Below, in pieces: positions 1 through 18,362 of a DNA stretch of 64,000 nt. The position numbers and the translations under genes were made by a program. Source of the DNA: Ricordea florida (Eukaryota; Cnidaria; Anthozoa; Corallimorpharia; Ricordeidae). The notes under the pieces were generated by a model. It saw only the letters and a list, made by a program, of their open reading frames with translations, was not told the origin of the DNA and ran no database searches. How positions within the stretch are numbered: the stretch's first letter is position 1; each line of letters begins with the position of its first letter. Location: contig OX453284.1 in assembly GCA_949710005.1 (NCBI GenBank), positions 3,966,501 through 4,030,500 on the forward strand. The letters are read 5' to 3'.

Positions 1-265
1 CTGCATGCGAATATTATGGTGTATGATACACTTTGCTCACCCAATAAATCGTCTTTTAAAGGCAACTGTAAAGTACTCAAACCTATACATAGTAATAAGT
101 AATGTTATAAAAAGTGTGAAAAAGTAATGTGTTGCGTACTACCCATAGCTTTCATGATTCACATTCTGGAAAGGATAGCTAAATAAGGAAAAAAACTCGT
201 CTCCATGTAAGAAGTCTGGCAAAGTAAATTCCTAAAGCATGATTATGGTACACACAATGTAATCA

Positions 266-1345
266 CAGTCAAACCTGTATATAACAGTTACCCTTGGGAA
301 ATGGCCAGGTGACTGTTATATACATGGTGACCGCTGTACACAGGTTTACTTTAAAATCCCCTGGTAGTCAACAAATAGCATTTTTATGTGCAAATAATCA
401 CACAATTTATTGACGATAACGAGTAACAGCAACGCAATAAACATGATAAAAAAGGCCCATAAAATGTCTGTGATTTACTTTTGGGGAGGTGCAGTAAAAG
501 TTAAGTGGAAGCTAACAAATATGCCCAAAAAAAGTCCTTGATGTTTTTAAGGGGGTGCAGTATACTTTGATCCGAGTTTCACTGTAAAAGCTTTTAACGT
601 AACAATATGGACTTGAAATAGAAAACCATTGGCTATAGTTTTTTTGATATTTTGGAAGTTGAAGCTTGATTTCATGTCTGAGCAAAGTCTTTCAGTTGCT
701 CTGCAAGACCAACTGCCTGTGCTACTGTCTTGACAGCTGGTTCCTTGAGTCCCAGATCATAGTATTCATCAAGGTCAACTTATGCTGCAACATTGCCCCT
801 ACTCTCCTCCTCTCAGGGGCTAGCTGCAATTTCATCAACTTCCTCATTAAAGAGATTGTTCCAGACCCCCTCCCTCCAGTTGGGATTTGAGTCATTGATA
901 AATCCCTGGCATACATCAATCTGGTCTTCTGACAAAAGTTACAGTAACTATTGTTTGAAAGCAACGGCACTTATCTGTTATATCTGCATATTATCTGAAG
1001 CAAGCATACGTTGGACGTAGGCAATGAAATGTGTTCAGTACTGATAGTATTTGTATTTTTGTGAGAGCCCATGCCTTGGTGGCTGCTATTTAACAAGACA
1101 ATGAATAAAGCTTGTAATTACTTGTTAATCATGACCCAATTCCGTGACCATCATATACAGCTAAAAGATAACGAAATTGTGGATTCAGGAAGTCTAAAGA
1201 GTGCCGTGTCCGTTATATACAGGTGACCGCTATATGCAGGTTAACTCAAAAGTAAATATAAGGGATGATTATTGGGAAGCTGTTACGTGACCATTGTGCA
1301 CAGGATGACTGCTATATACACGGCCGTTCTATACAGGTTTGACTG
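266..1345. mobile_element. pogo/Tigger-like DNA transposon, internally deleted
   Basis: Both ends carry the same inverted terminus: CAGTCAAACCTGTATA at 266 and its exact reverse complement ending at 1345. Inside each end a subterminal unit resembling GTGACCGYTATATACAGGT is repeated two to four times. The interior keeps only the tail of a transposase on the minus strand. Right flank starts with TA, the usual pogo/mariner target, but the left flank reads CA, so the duplication has decayed. At about 1.1 kb it is too short to be autonomous. It sits in the ABCD4 intron just after coding exon 7. Confidence 0.6.
672..950 (-). pseudogene. Transposase C-terminal remnant (pogo/Tigger type)
   Basis: Read on the minus strand, this segment encodes an acidic stretch (EDQIDVCQGFIND, then NWREGVWNNLFNEEVDEIAA). 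After an interruption it continues as VDLDEYYDLGLKEP and AVKTVAQAVGLAEQLKDF, ending at a stop at 672. An acidic 'VDEY.DL' segment followed by a short amphipathic helix is what I would expect at the C-terminus of CENP-B/Tigger-type transposases, and it lies inside an element with pogo-like ends. No DDE core remains. Family assignment is by resemblance only. Confidence 0.4.
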
Positions 1346-1368
1346 TATATTTCTTTGAAAATTCTCAC

Positions 1369-9359
<7,991 letters not shown>

Positions 9360-9514
9360 AATTGTCTAAAACAGCTTGGGCGACAGATTGAGGTCTTCGA
9401 ACACGCGACACTGCAGCGCCTGTGCAGCCGGAAATGAACAGTCAATATATCGGTCAGCAGTGGCATCCAAAAATTATTAGTATTACATGAAGTATTCTGA
9501 GCAGTTCCGTGAAG
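9360..9514. promoter_or_regulatory. Bidirectional promoter between ABCD4 and SLIRP
   Basis: Only 155 bp separate the two divergent start codons (ABCD4 at 9359 on minus, SLIRP at 9515 on plus). Both first coding exons are supported by in-phase splicing, so this interval must hold both 5' UTRs and a shared core promoter. I see no clear TATA box. A TGA in the SLIRP frame lies 24 bp upstream of its ATG. Confidence 0.6.
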
Positions 9515-12500
9515 ATGGCTTCTTCTACGCAAAAGTTTAAGCTTTTTATAGCAAAACTTCCATGGACAGTTGGAGAAGGTATTTTAGATATTTTGTTTAT
9601 ACAGTTTCACTTAATTAATTAGATGGTTCTCAAAACTACTTAATTGTTATTCTTTAAATGGAGGCATAGTGGTCACATGTTGGAACAGAGATCAGCAGGT
9701 CTGGGTTCCACTGTGTTGACAAGAAACCTAACTGCAATGGGCTTTCCTCACCCATGTGTATAAGTGGGTGTCAGAAATATAATGTCAGGAATATGCCTGC
9801 GATGTACTACCAGGGTGAATCCTGTCCAGCAAGCAGCAGCAATGCTTGGATACAGAAGCCCTCCTGTATATCTGCTACATGAAAATTTTAAACTTATATT
9901 TGGGTTAATAAAAGTTTAAGACATCTAGCTATCTGTATCCAATTCATGCTTTTTTGCAGATTCTAACCTAAGAGGTAATTTATATCATCCAAGTGGTTTG
10001 CCTTGAAAGGGCAATTTTATGATGTTTGTCATTGTCATACACAAGTCTCCCTTCCCTGCCCTACCCCGACCTTCTTAGGCTTAGCCTTCACTCTCACTCT
10101 CTGGTGAGATCAAGTAAGTGTGTTATTGATGTTGTCTCTGCCATTCTTTATGTCCAACAGATACTTTGAGGAGGCACTTTCAAAAGTTTGGACACGTTAA
10201 CTTTGCAAGAGTTGTGTTTGTGAGTGCTTTTGATCCTAGATGTTTGGATTTGATATCAGTTTGCTGTACTGTAACTTGAAACTAACTGTAAATTTGGGGA
10301 CTATGACGATAGTTTATTGCAAGATTACTAACTTGTGGAACCTTTTTGCTGGAGCATAATCTTGAAACAGAGTAAGCAACATTTTACAGGAATTTCTGCC
10401 GATGAGATATATCATTTAAACACATACATGATGATTAATTTTTACATGTGTGGATACAATATGTTTTGCCAGTTTCACAGGCTTGGTGTTTTGGACAGAG
10501 ACAGTAGTCAGAGTGGGAACAAATATGAGTAAAACTTTACCATTAACATTAGCAATAAACATTTAAGTTCCATGTTAATGTTAATAAACATTTAAGTTCC
10601 ATGTTAATGTTATAAATAAACATTTAAGTTCCATGTTCATTGTTAATTAGTTTTATTGGCTTTGTCAAACGCCTTTTTATAGATGTTTAGTTGCAGTCCA
10701 TTGATCATAGTTATGAAGAGCTCTTTTTTATCTTGCTCTTCTCATGTTCAAATCAATATCTGCAGGGTTCGCATGCGCCTTGAAAGTCCTTGAAAGTCCT
10801 TGAATCTCAAAATAAAAATTCAAGGCCTTGAAAGTCCTTGAAAATTGCAAACAGTGCTGGAAAGTCCTTGAAATTTGTAGCTAATTTCATCCAACTTAGA
10901 TTCTAGAGTGCCTTATATGAAAATATATTCTAATGGCAGAAATGTAGCAACACGTAATATGTTGTGGATGAACTCAAAAAGACACAGACCTTTAGCTGTC
11001 TGTTAGCTAGGCACAATCGCTACTGTGAGAAGCTGAACATCCTTTGATTTTGCAGTGCGTGGAGTCCTTGAAAAATGGAAAATATGTCTTTGAAAGTCCT
11101 TGAAAAGTCCTTGAATTTTTATTCCAAAAAAGCGTACAAACCCTGTATCTGATGATGAGTGATGAGAACGGTCATGCAGAACGGTCACGTTTCCCTGAGC
11201 TCTGCGCTTATTCCGTATTTATGCTTGTTTCTTCCTATCTGCGAGTACGTAAACAGCACCACAAGACCTAAGATCAATTCTACCGATTCTGGAGATGTCC
11301 TTAACCTGACAAACATTTTGTCAGGCCAAGAAGTTTTTGAAAATGGAGTTTCGACCTCATTTACATCGGGAACCAAGATCGCCACGTGCACGATCAAAAG
11401 AAAGTGTCTTCGACGAAGACTGCTCTACTCTCCTAATGGGACCGAAAGTTTTAACCCAGTGATGTTACAGATCATCCTTAGTGGCGATGTTCACCCACAG
11501 CCTGGCCCAAACTCAAAAAAAAAGCAAAACTATCAGCCTGGACAAAATACCAACGAAAACTATTCATCTACGTCCGCGTCCGTGGTCGACCAACATGCAA
11601 ATTCGTGCATCAAGATTGCTCATTTGAATATCCGTTCGTTAAAGTCGCGCGAACACTTTCTTCTTCTACAACATACTATTGAAGAACATGACTTTGATAT
11701 ATTTACTATATCAGAGACTTGGCTTGACTCGACGGTTGATAATCAAGTAATGCACATCCAGGGATTTGCATTCTTCCGCCAAGATCGGGAAGAACATAAA
11801 TCCGGTGGCGGCCTTGCAGTATACATTAGAGATACATTCAAAGCGACACTTATAAAGGATGTCTCTGGAATTAGCGACGAAAATTTTCAACAGCTCTGGA
11901 TAAAAGTCCAAGTTCGTCACTGTAAATCAATTCTTATTTGCACTGTTTATAGACCACCTAGTGCTACGTTAACTTTCAGCGATGGTATGTCAAGCAGTTT
12001 ACTGGATATGTTACTGCTTGGCAATGAAATCATCATTCTGGGTGACCTAAATTGCAACATTCTCGATGACACAGTGGGTAGTCGAGCCTTGAGGGAACTT
12101 TGTGCTACTTTCAACCTGACACAATTGGTGAAGGAACCGACTAGAATCACAGAAACGAAACGCTCCCTGATTGATGTCATTATTTGTACGGACCCCACCC
12201 TAGCGGAGTCTTGCTCAGTCGTAGCGTCCTCAATAAGTGATCACAACTTAGTTGAAGTTACATTGAGGATAAGGCGCCCTAAAGTTAAAGCCAAATATGT
12301 TACTGTAAGAAGCTATTCTAGGTACATATCCGATAGCTTTTGCGAAGACCTTTCTCTTGTCCCGTGGCACATGGTACACTTCTTTGATGACATCGATTCC
12401 CAAGTGGAAACATTTAATTCTCTCTTCTTAGACGTGTTGGATCAGCATGCGCCTATCAAACGTATAAAGATCAAATCCCGCTCTAATCCGTTCGTAACAC

Positions 12501-12980
12501 CTGAAATAAAGCAGCTCATGAAGACCAGGGACTGCTGGCATAAGAAAGCCATTCAAACCAATGACAGACTATGCTGGAACGGATATCGCTTCTTTCGACA
12601 AGAAGTGAAACGAGAACTGAAGCTTGCTGAAAAAATCCATGTAAGGAACGAAATAGCTAACAGCAGAGGAAATACAAATGCCATTTGGAAGATCTTAAAT
12701 CGATGCATGTCTCGAGGTGTTGCTAAACGTCCAAGTACTTTGGAGGACCATAAGACGTTGGCAAATAAATTCAACAAGTATTTCACATCAGTAGGCGAAC
12801 TTACTGCCTATAAAGCGAACTTGCTAACAAAGGAACAAGGTTTCGATAAAGAATGTGGTCCTAGGGAGGAAAGTATGGAAACCGGCCTACATGCTGAACA
12901 AAAAGGATTTGAGTTTCAAAATGTAAAAGAAACTGATGTCAAGTCTGCTATTAACCCTTTCACTCCCAAGGGGTCTCCAT

Positions 12981-13025
<45 letters not shown>

Positions 13026-13094
13026 AGTCACTCTTGGGAGTGAAAGGGTTAAGGGAGATAGTTTTTAACCCTTTCATTCCCAAGGGGTCTCCAT

Positions 13095-13139
<45 letters not shown>

Positions 13140-16100
13140 AGTCACTCTTGGGAGTGAAAGGGTTAAGAGTTTAGCTTCTAACAAAGCGTCAGGATATGAT
13201 AAAATCTCTGCTCGAGTCCTGAAAGACAGTTGTGACTGCATCGCACCTGTGATCTCTAGACTGGTAAATGGTTCGTTTCAAATAGCTGCCTTTCCCAAAG
13301 CATGGAAAATTGCTGAGGTGATACCGGTACCTAAAGAAGGCAATTCAGAAGAACCGGCTAACAATAGACCGATATCATTGTTACCCATTCTATCGAAAGT
13401 AAGTGAGAGACTGGCACACAAGCAGTTTGTGGAATTTTTAACAACGAATGATAAACTGTCGCTCTATCAAAGTGGTAATAGGAAAATGCATTCGACAGAA
13501 ACTGCCCTCATTAATGTTTCAGACAATCTTTTAAAAGCAATTGACGAAAAATCAGCCTCGTTACTTGTACTGCTTGATATGTCAAAAGCTTTTGACAGTC
13601 TTAATCATAATCTATTGTTAGAAAAACTACGAAAACTTGGCCTTAAAGCTTCGGCGGTTTCCTGGTTTAGCAGTTATCTATCTAGTAGATATCAAAGGGT
13701 ACGATACGAAGATTCAGTTTCAGAAATGTTACCTTTAACAAATGGAGTACCTCAGGGATCAATCTTGGGTCCAGTGCTTTTTCCAATTTATATTAATGAT
13801 TTAATTAGTGCTATTACCTACAGTCAAGCTGCCGCGTATGTTGATGATAGTCAATTGTACTTTAAATTTTCTGTATCAGCTTCATCAAGTGCTATGGCAG
13901 CTGTAAACCAAGATCTTAGGAATATCAGCAAATGGTGCACAACAAATGCTCTACTCATAAACCCTGACAAGACAAAATTAGTGGTTGTTGGCTCAGCACA
14001 ACTTATTAAGAAGCTACCTCCTATTTCATTGTCTTTGTTAGGCAAAACTATTTCACCAGTTCCGTTTGCCAAGGATCTAGGGGTATATATTGACCAATGT
14101 CTCACTTATGATGTACATATCTCTAAGACAGCTTCTAGTTGCATGAACCAGTTGGTACATATCAGAAGAATTAAACATCTCTTAGACAAGAAAACACTAT
14201 TATTACTTATAAATAGCTTCGTTTTCAGTAAATTGTTTTATTGTTCCTCAGTGTGGGGGAACACATCTAAACGTAATCTACACAAACTACAGTTGGTGCA
14301 GAACTTTGCAGCCAGAGTTGTATTAGGGTTAAGGAAGTTTGACCATATATCTCAGGGTCGGAAATCTCTTAGATGGTTAGATGTTACAGAGAAAGTTTTA
14401 TTTAATGATTTAGTTTTAGCATTCAAATGTGTAAATGGTCTAGCTCCAGATTATTTAGTTACATATTTTGTTAAACGTTCAGCAGTTCACAATAGGAATA
14501 CAAGGGGATGTAATAATTTTGTGGTTCCCCGATGTAGACTGTCAACAGGACAAAGGGCGTTTTCCTATCGGGGTCCAAGGGAATGGAATGGGCTAGCTGA
14601 GAACATTAAGAATATCAAAGAAATTAATAATTTTAAGAAGACTCTTTTTAAGAATATGTTTTATAACAATTAATTAAATTTTAAATTTAAATTGTTATTG
14701 TAAATAAGTTTTTAGTATTTTTTAATAGTTAGTTTATTGTGACTGAAAAGCCCTGTTAAAGGGAGTTCCAATAAAGTATGTATGTATGTATGTATGTATG
14801 TATGTATGTATGTATCTGGCTTGCTTGCTCTGGTCACTCGTGGGATATCAATTTGAACACTTGAAGAGAAATTCCATATCTCTGTGCGCCACTGTATTAC
14901 TCTTCAAATTTTGGTTCTGCTTTCAATGAACAATGATTGTTTAATTTTTTCACAGGATCAGATTACTGGAAGATCAAAAAAATATGGTTTTATTCATTTT
15001 GAAACAGAAGAGTCATTCTCAAGAGCACTCGAAGAATCACCTCACATCATTGATGGTGCCAAGGTATTACATATTTTGACTATTTTTCAGTTGTCAGTGC
15101 TGGTGACACAGGAATTTACATTTGGGGAAACACAGGCTACAAGTCTGCTCTATGGGGACAAGTGTCTTGCTGAAATAACAAGGATGGTAAATTTTGAGCT
15201 TGGTGAATTTGTGAAACGTGTATTTTTCAATACTGCCAGAGGCAACCTTGGAAAAGGCACATCTGAGATCTCTCTGTGAGAGTAAAAATTACAGCGTTTT
15301 GTTGACTAAACTGGATGCTCAACAACTGAGCTATAGGAGACATGTGGGAGCAAAGACATTAGACTAGGTTCATGAGATGAAGGATTTGAATACGATTTGA
15401 ATGTCAATGTTAGTGAGTGAATGAAGTGAGTAATGAAGATGCCAAATTTTGAGCCTGGAGAATTTGTGAAAGATGTATTATTCAGCAATGCAACAGTGCT
15501 GAAAAATATGTCTTTCACAAGTGTGTTGCTGCTGGAAGATAAACAATCCATTGACTTTTGATGTGTGATGACCTGTAGTGTAAGGCTAAATAAAAAAAAT
15601 GGCATTATGAAATTACTAGTTTCCTGCTACAGAAGGTCAAGAAATTTAAAATCAAATAGTTTTTCAGAATATCAATTTTACTATCTGACTCCTCATATCC
15701 TCATATCAAACAGTTATAGTCATTTAATACTATGGCAAGGATTGAATCAGAGCTTAAATATAGTGATATTGGATAGTAATAAAGATATTAAGTACTATTT
15801 GTATGGGTAATCAAATGGTTTTGAGTGCAATTTGGGATAAATGAGCACTGAAGTAAATTTTTCAATGACTGAAAAAAATTGTGAGAGTCTCTAGGGTGAG
15901 TGCAATTTGTTGTCTATGAAAGATTAACAAGTACTTATGTCTACAAAATTGCACTCTAACTCATTTTATTTCATGTTAATAATATACATGCAAAATTTAA
16001 TTTCAAGTTTGTGCACTCAATTTCAACTTTTTGAACTGTTTGGGATTGGTTGATGTGCTCTTATTCAATCAGTGCATCAAATGATATTTTTGCATTTATA

Positions 16101-16487
16101 TCATTAACAATTAAATAGTTTTTACACTGATTGATTTAACCTTTTATGCCTCAATATCTCCCTTGTGATACTTGTGCAGTAACATTAAATAGAGTGTCTT
16201 AGAATGTCAATACAATGATTGGTGATCATTCTCTTAAATTTTTATTACCTTCCTAGCTACAGTATAATACATGTGCATTGATATAACTAGGAAAAATTGA
16301 TTGTTGATAATGATTGGGACATGAAAGGATTAAAAGCAAGGCAATGGTCCAAGTCATTTGAGAAGGGTCTTAAGTATTGCACAAATAATCATTAAAACCT
16401 GTGCATTTGTCTTCTATTTAGGTGATTGTACAACAAGTCCTTTCAAAAGAAGAAGTGGAAGCAGACATCCAAGATAAAACGTCTTGA
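9515..16487 (+). CDS. SLIRP: SLIRP-like single-RRM RNA-binding protein
   Basis: Four coding exons: 9515-9578, 10161-10219, 14956-15063 and 16422-16487. All have GT/AG borders and phases close exactly (297 nt, 98 aa). One RRM fills the protein. The first strand reads FKLFIAKLPWT (RNP2-like LFIAKL), followed by LRRHFQKFGHVNFARVVFD, RNP1-like KKYGFIHF, and SPHIIDGAKVIVQQ. 'PWT', 'HF..FGHV' and 'HIIDG.KV' match human SLIRP, which pairs with LRPPRC to stabilise mitochondrial mRNAs. That function is inferred by homology. The first ATG is used because an in-frame TGA precedes it. The short N-terminus lacks an obvious cleavable presequence. Intron 2 (4.7 kb) contains a SINE, a MITE and a LINE, all avoiding the exons. 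Confidence 0.88.
9661..9885 (+). repeat. tRNA-derived SINE, decayed copy (family A)
   Basis: Begins GGAGGCATAGTGGTCACATG with a recognisable but damaged pol III A-box region, then a B-box-like GTCTGGGTTCCACT. The body has ACAAGAAACCTAACTGC and a later 'tgcgatg..ctaccagg' block, as in the better copies at 16752 and 41690. No coding content. Confidence 0.5.
10763..11145. mobile_element. TCCTTGAAA-rich MITE, 6-bp target duplication
   Basis: Termini CAGGGTTCGCA and (inverted) GTACAAACCCTG bracket an interior that repeats AGTCCTTGAAA many times. TATCTG is duplicated directly outside both ends (10757-10762 and 11146-11151). A second copy with its own, different 6-bp duplication is at 39105-39559. 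It lies in SLIRP intron 2, immediately before the LINE. Confidence 0.7.
11162..14673 (+). pseudogene. LINE endonuclease-reverse transcriptase ORF, interrupted by MITEs
   Basis: The first part (11162-12950) encodes an N-terminal region with IILSGDVHPQPGP (residues about 104-116), then an AP endonuclease: KIAHLNIRSL, ISETWLD, GGGLAVYI, ILGDLNCNI, SLIDVIIC, SDHNLVEV. All expected catalytic N, E, D and H residues are present. The second part, in frame from about 13167 to the TAA ending at 14673, is the reverse transcriptase: VIPVPKEG, NNRPISLLPILSKV, LLDMSKAFDSLNHNLL, GVPQGSILGP, YINDL, AAYVDDSQLYF and a C-terminal GPREWNGL. The YVDD box replaces the more usual F/YADD. The two parts share one frame when the insertion is ignored. 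As it stands, translation ends at a TAA inside the first MITE. Product: target-primed reverse transcription machinery. Confidence 0.85.
12951..13166. mobile_element. Two tandem TTAA-flanked MITEs in the LINE ORF
   Basis: Two 102-bp copies, 12951-13052 and 13065-13166, lie in the same orientation with a 12-bp spacer. Each starts TTAACCCTTTCACTCCCAAG (C to T once in copy 2) and ends with its reverse complement, so TTAA sits at every edge. TTAA is the target of piggyBac-type and Kolobok-type transposases. One TTAA is what the uninterrupted LINE frame (codons for SAIKSLASN) would contain, so insertion was exactly at that tetranucleotide. The two copies are almost identical, hence recent. Confidence 0.85.
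15180..15490. repeat. tRNA-related SINE (family B), copy 1
   Basis: Shares with 40596-41105, in the same order, GTAAATTTTGAGCTTGGTGA, CCTTGGAAAAGGCACATCTGAG, ACTGAGCTATAGGAGAC..GTGGGAGC, AGACTAGGTTCATGAGA and a repeated TTTTGAGCC..GAA.TTGTGAAAGATG block. Only the D-arm-like remnant of the tRNA part survives. It lies in SLIRP intron 3, after exon 3. Confidence 0.55.
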
Positions 16488-16751
16488 CCTACTCTTGAAA
16501 GCTTAACTTTATAATATTTCTGCATATTATTTTCTAAGTTTGTAACTGTTCACATAAGGAAAACTGGACCAGCACTGTCTTCCTTGATCAGTTTTCTTAT
16601 GTTATTCAGTTTTGGTCAAATCAAGAGTATTTGGATCTGAAGCATTTTACTTTTAATGTGGATAAACCTGTACTTAATAGCTTGCACTGGCCTTGAAATG
16701 GTTTAACAGTAAACAAAAGAATACAATTTAATGATAACTATTGTTAGTAGT

Positions 16752-17047
16752 GTGGAAGCACAGTAGTGTAGTGGTTAGCATGTTGGACTTCCCAGCGGAA
16801 GGTTTGGAGTTTGAGCCCTGGTGCTGGCACTGTGTTGTTTCCTTAGACAAGAAACTTTACTCCACACAGTGTCTCTCTCCACCCAGGTCTCTAAATGGTT
16901 ACTGGTGATATAATGCTGGGAGTGACCCTACAATGGACTAGCATCCCATCCAGGGGGGAGTAATAATATTCCCAGGTGCTTCATGCTACAGAAACCGGGA
17001 TAGGCTCTGGCCGTGTGGGCCCTTGGCTCGTGTACGTCTTTACCATT
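16752..17047 (+). repeat. tRNA-derived SINE, best copy (family A)
   Basis: The A-box-like TAGTGTAGTGGTTAGCATG and B-box-like GGTTTGGAGTTTGAGCCC are spaced as in a tRNA. They are followed by a conserved body: CCTTAGACAAGAAACTTTAC, CTCTCTCCACCCAGG, ATGGACTAGCATCCCATCC, GTGCTTCATGCTACAGAAACC. The same blocks recur at 41690-41990 and 9661-9885, with a head-only fragment at 36928-36982. Located just 3' of SLIRP. Confidence 0.75.
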
Positions 17048-17254
17048 GTTAGTGGTATATACCAACTCAGCAGCCTTGGAATTTTTTTAACCTGATTGGC
17101 TCACCATTTTAGGATATTCAACACTATTCACCTTTCTACAGTGAATAGCGCTAAGGGTTCTGGGAAATTCTTTTTCAAGTGATGTTCATTCTTGTTTGGT
17201 AGCTTACTGTAAGTGGCTAACATTTATTGAAATGTTTTTCTGTGAATACACACA

Positions 17255-17430
17255 TCAGTTTGAAAGAATAATTGAAGGGCTGTGTGGAATAAAGCCTCAA
17301 GTGACCACTGATCAACTCCTCAATTCTCCTTCCAATTTACCCTGTATTTGCTTGGAAACTGAAGGGATAATTCGATACTGGATCAAGAGTCACTTAGGGT
17401 TTTATTCCACACATCCCTTCAGTTATTAAT
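17255..17430. mobile_element. Foldback element, GAAGGG..TGTGTGGAATAAA arms
   Basis: GAAGGGCTGTGTGGAATAAA with CCTCAAGTGAC at about 17276 is mirrored by GTCACTTAGGGTTTTATTCC and ACACATCCCTTC near 17388-17420, with several mismatches. The arms extend outward through AATAATTGAAGGG. No coding content; intergenic. Confidence 0.5.
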
Positions 17431-18233
17431 TATTGACCAAATCTGTGTGAAAACAATTTTGATGACTGATACACCATTCATATATTCATGATTCTTAAAA
17501 ATCTGATGTTAAACAAGGCAAGCATAAAGAGCATGCAGGCACGCATCATCTTAGACACCAGTTATTGACCAGTGTTCATGGCCTGCTACTGGCTTGGAAG
17601 ATTGGACACTGTAATTCTGCTGGTAGGGCATTGTACTGGCATTTGCTTGGTTCTAATCCTGTTTCAGTCTGTTTCTTTTCAGCCTATATCATAATTATTT
17701 GGTGAACGTTATGTAAATACTCATAGGTCAAATTGTATTCATTGTGGCCCATAGTGCGAACATATGATTAATTTCGGACACTCAAATTGTTTCTCATTAA
17801 ATTGATAGTCATTTCTTTGAATGAATGTTTTCACCCTTTGACAGATGTTGAACTATGACCTGTTGCAAGTTAATGTACATTTCCTTGTCTATGGCACCTT
17901 AATCTTGCCTGCTTTTGCTCAGAAAGTGTTGAGTAACAATAGTCAGAGGCCAAATTGACCTGGAATAGCAGCTTCTATTTGGCAAGGGCAACTAAGCCAT
18001 CGCTGACGTTACTGATAACCGTAAAAGCAAAATGGAAGCTGCGACACTTGGTGGATAAGCTGATTTTGGCAGGTGTACACACTAAAGTAAACGTTTCTCG
18101 TTTTTTCTCCACTTTCACTTTGCGATTTATGAGAAGAGCTTCTCACTAAAATGTCATAGCAGGGTTTGGCGTAATTAAGCAATTGTGGGGTACTTGGATA
18201 GGCTTTCCACCGATTTTCTGATACGACTCTTAC

Positions 18234-18362
18234 CCTTGTTTGTGAACTTGTACTTATTGATCGAGTGGGAGGGCCAACTGGGAAAATGTTCGAGCCGAGC
18301 GCGTCAATAGGCACTTCTTGCATTTTTCCCATTTTTGCAGTGGTTTTATTTGCTGAAGCCAT
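18234..18362 (-). CDS. Orphan candidate first coding exon
   Basis: An ATG at 18362 opens 43 codons (MASANKTTAKMGKMQEVPID, later PVGPPTRSISTSSQTR) and ends exactly at a strong donor, GTAAGAG, in phase 0. I do not recognise the peptide, and I could not find a convincing next exon between here and SLIRP. The sequence is not low complexity and shows no repeat signature. It could be the start of a small lineage-specific gene or chance. Confidence 0.25.

Larger units (their letters stand above)
11152..14812 (+). mobile_element. CR1/L2-like non-LTR retrotransposon, near full length
   Basis: A single long ORF with an N-terminal extension, an AP-type endonuclease and a reverse transcriptase is followed by AATAAAG and a (TATG)n tail at about 14777-14812. 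That 3' architecture is typical of CR1/L2-type LINEs. It lies in sense orientation in SLIRP intron 2. It has no poly(A) tail. The only gross damage is the double MITE insertion at 12951-13166, so the copy is young compared with the LINE relic at 21314. Confidence 0.8.
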
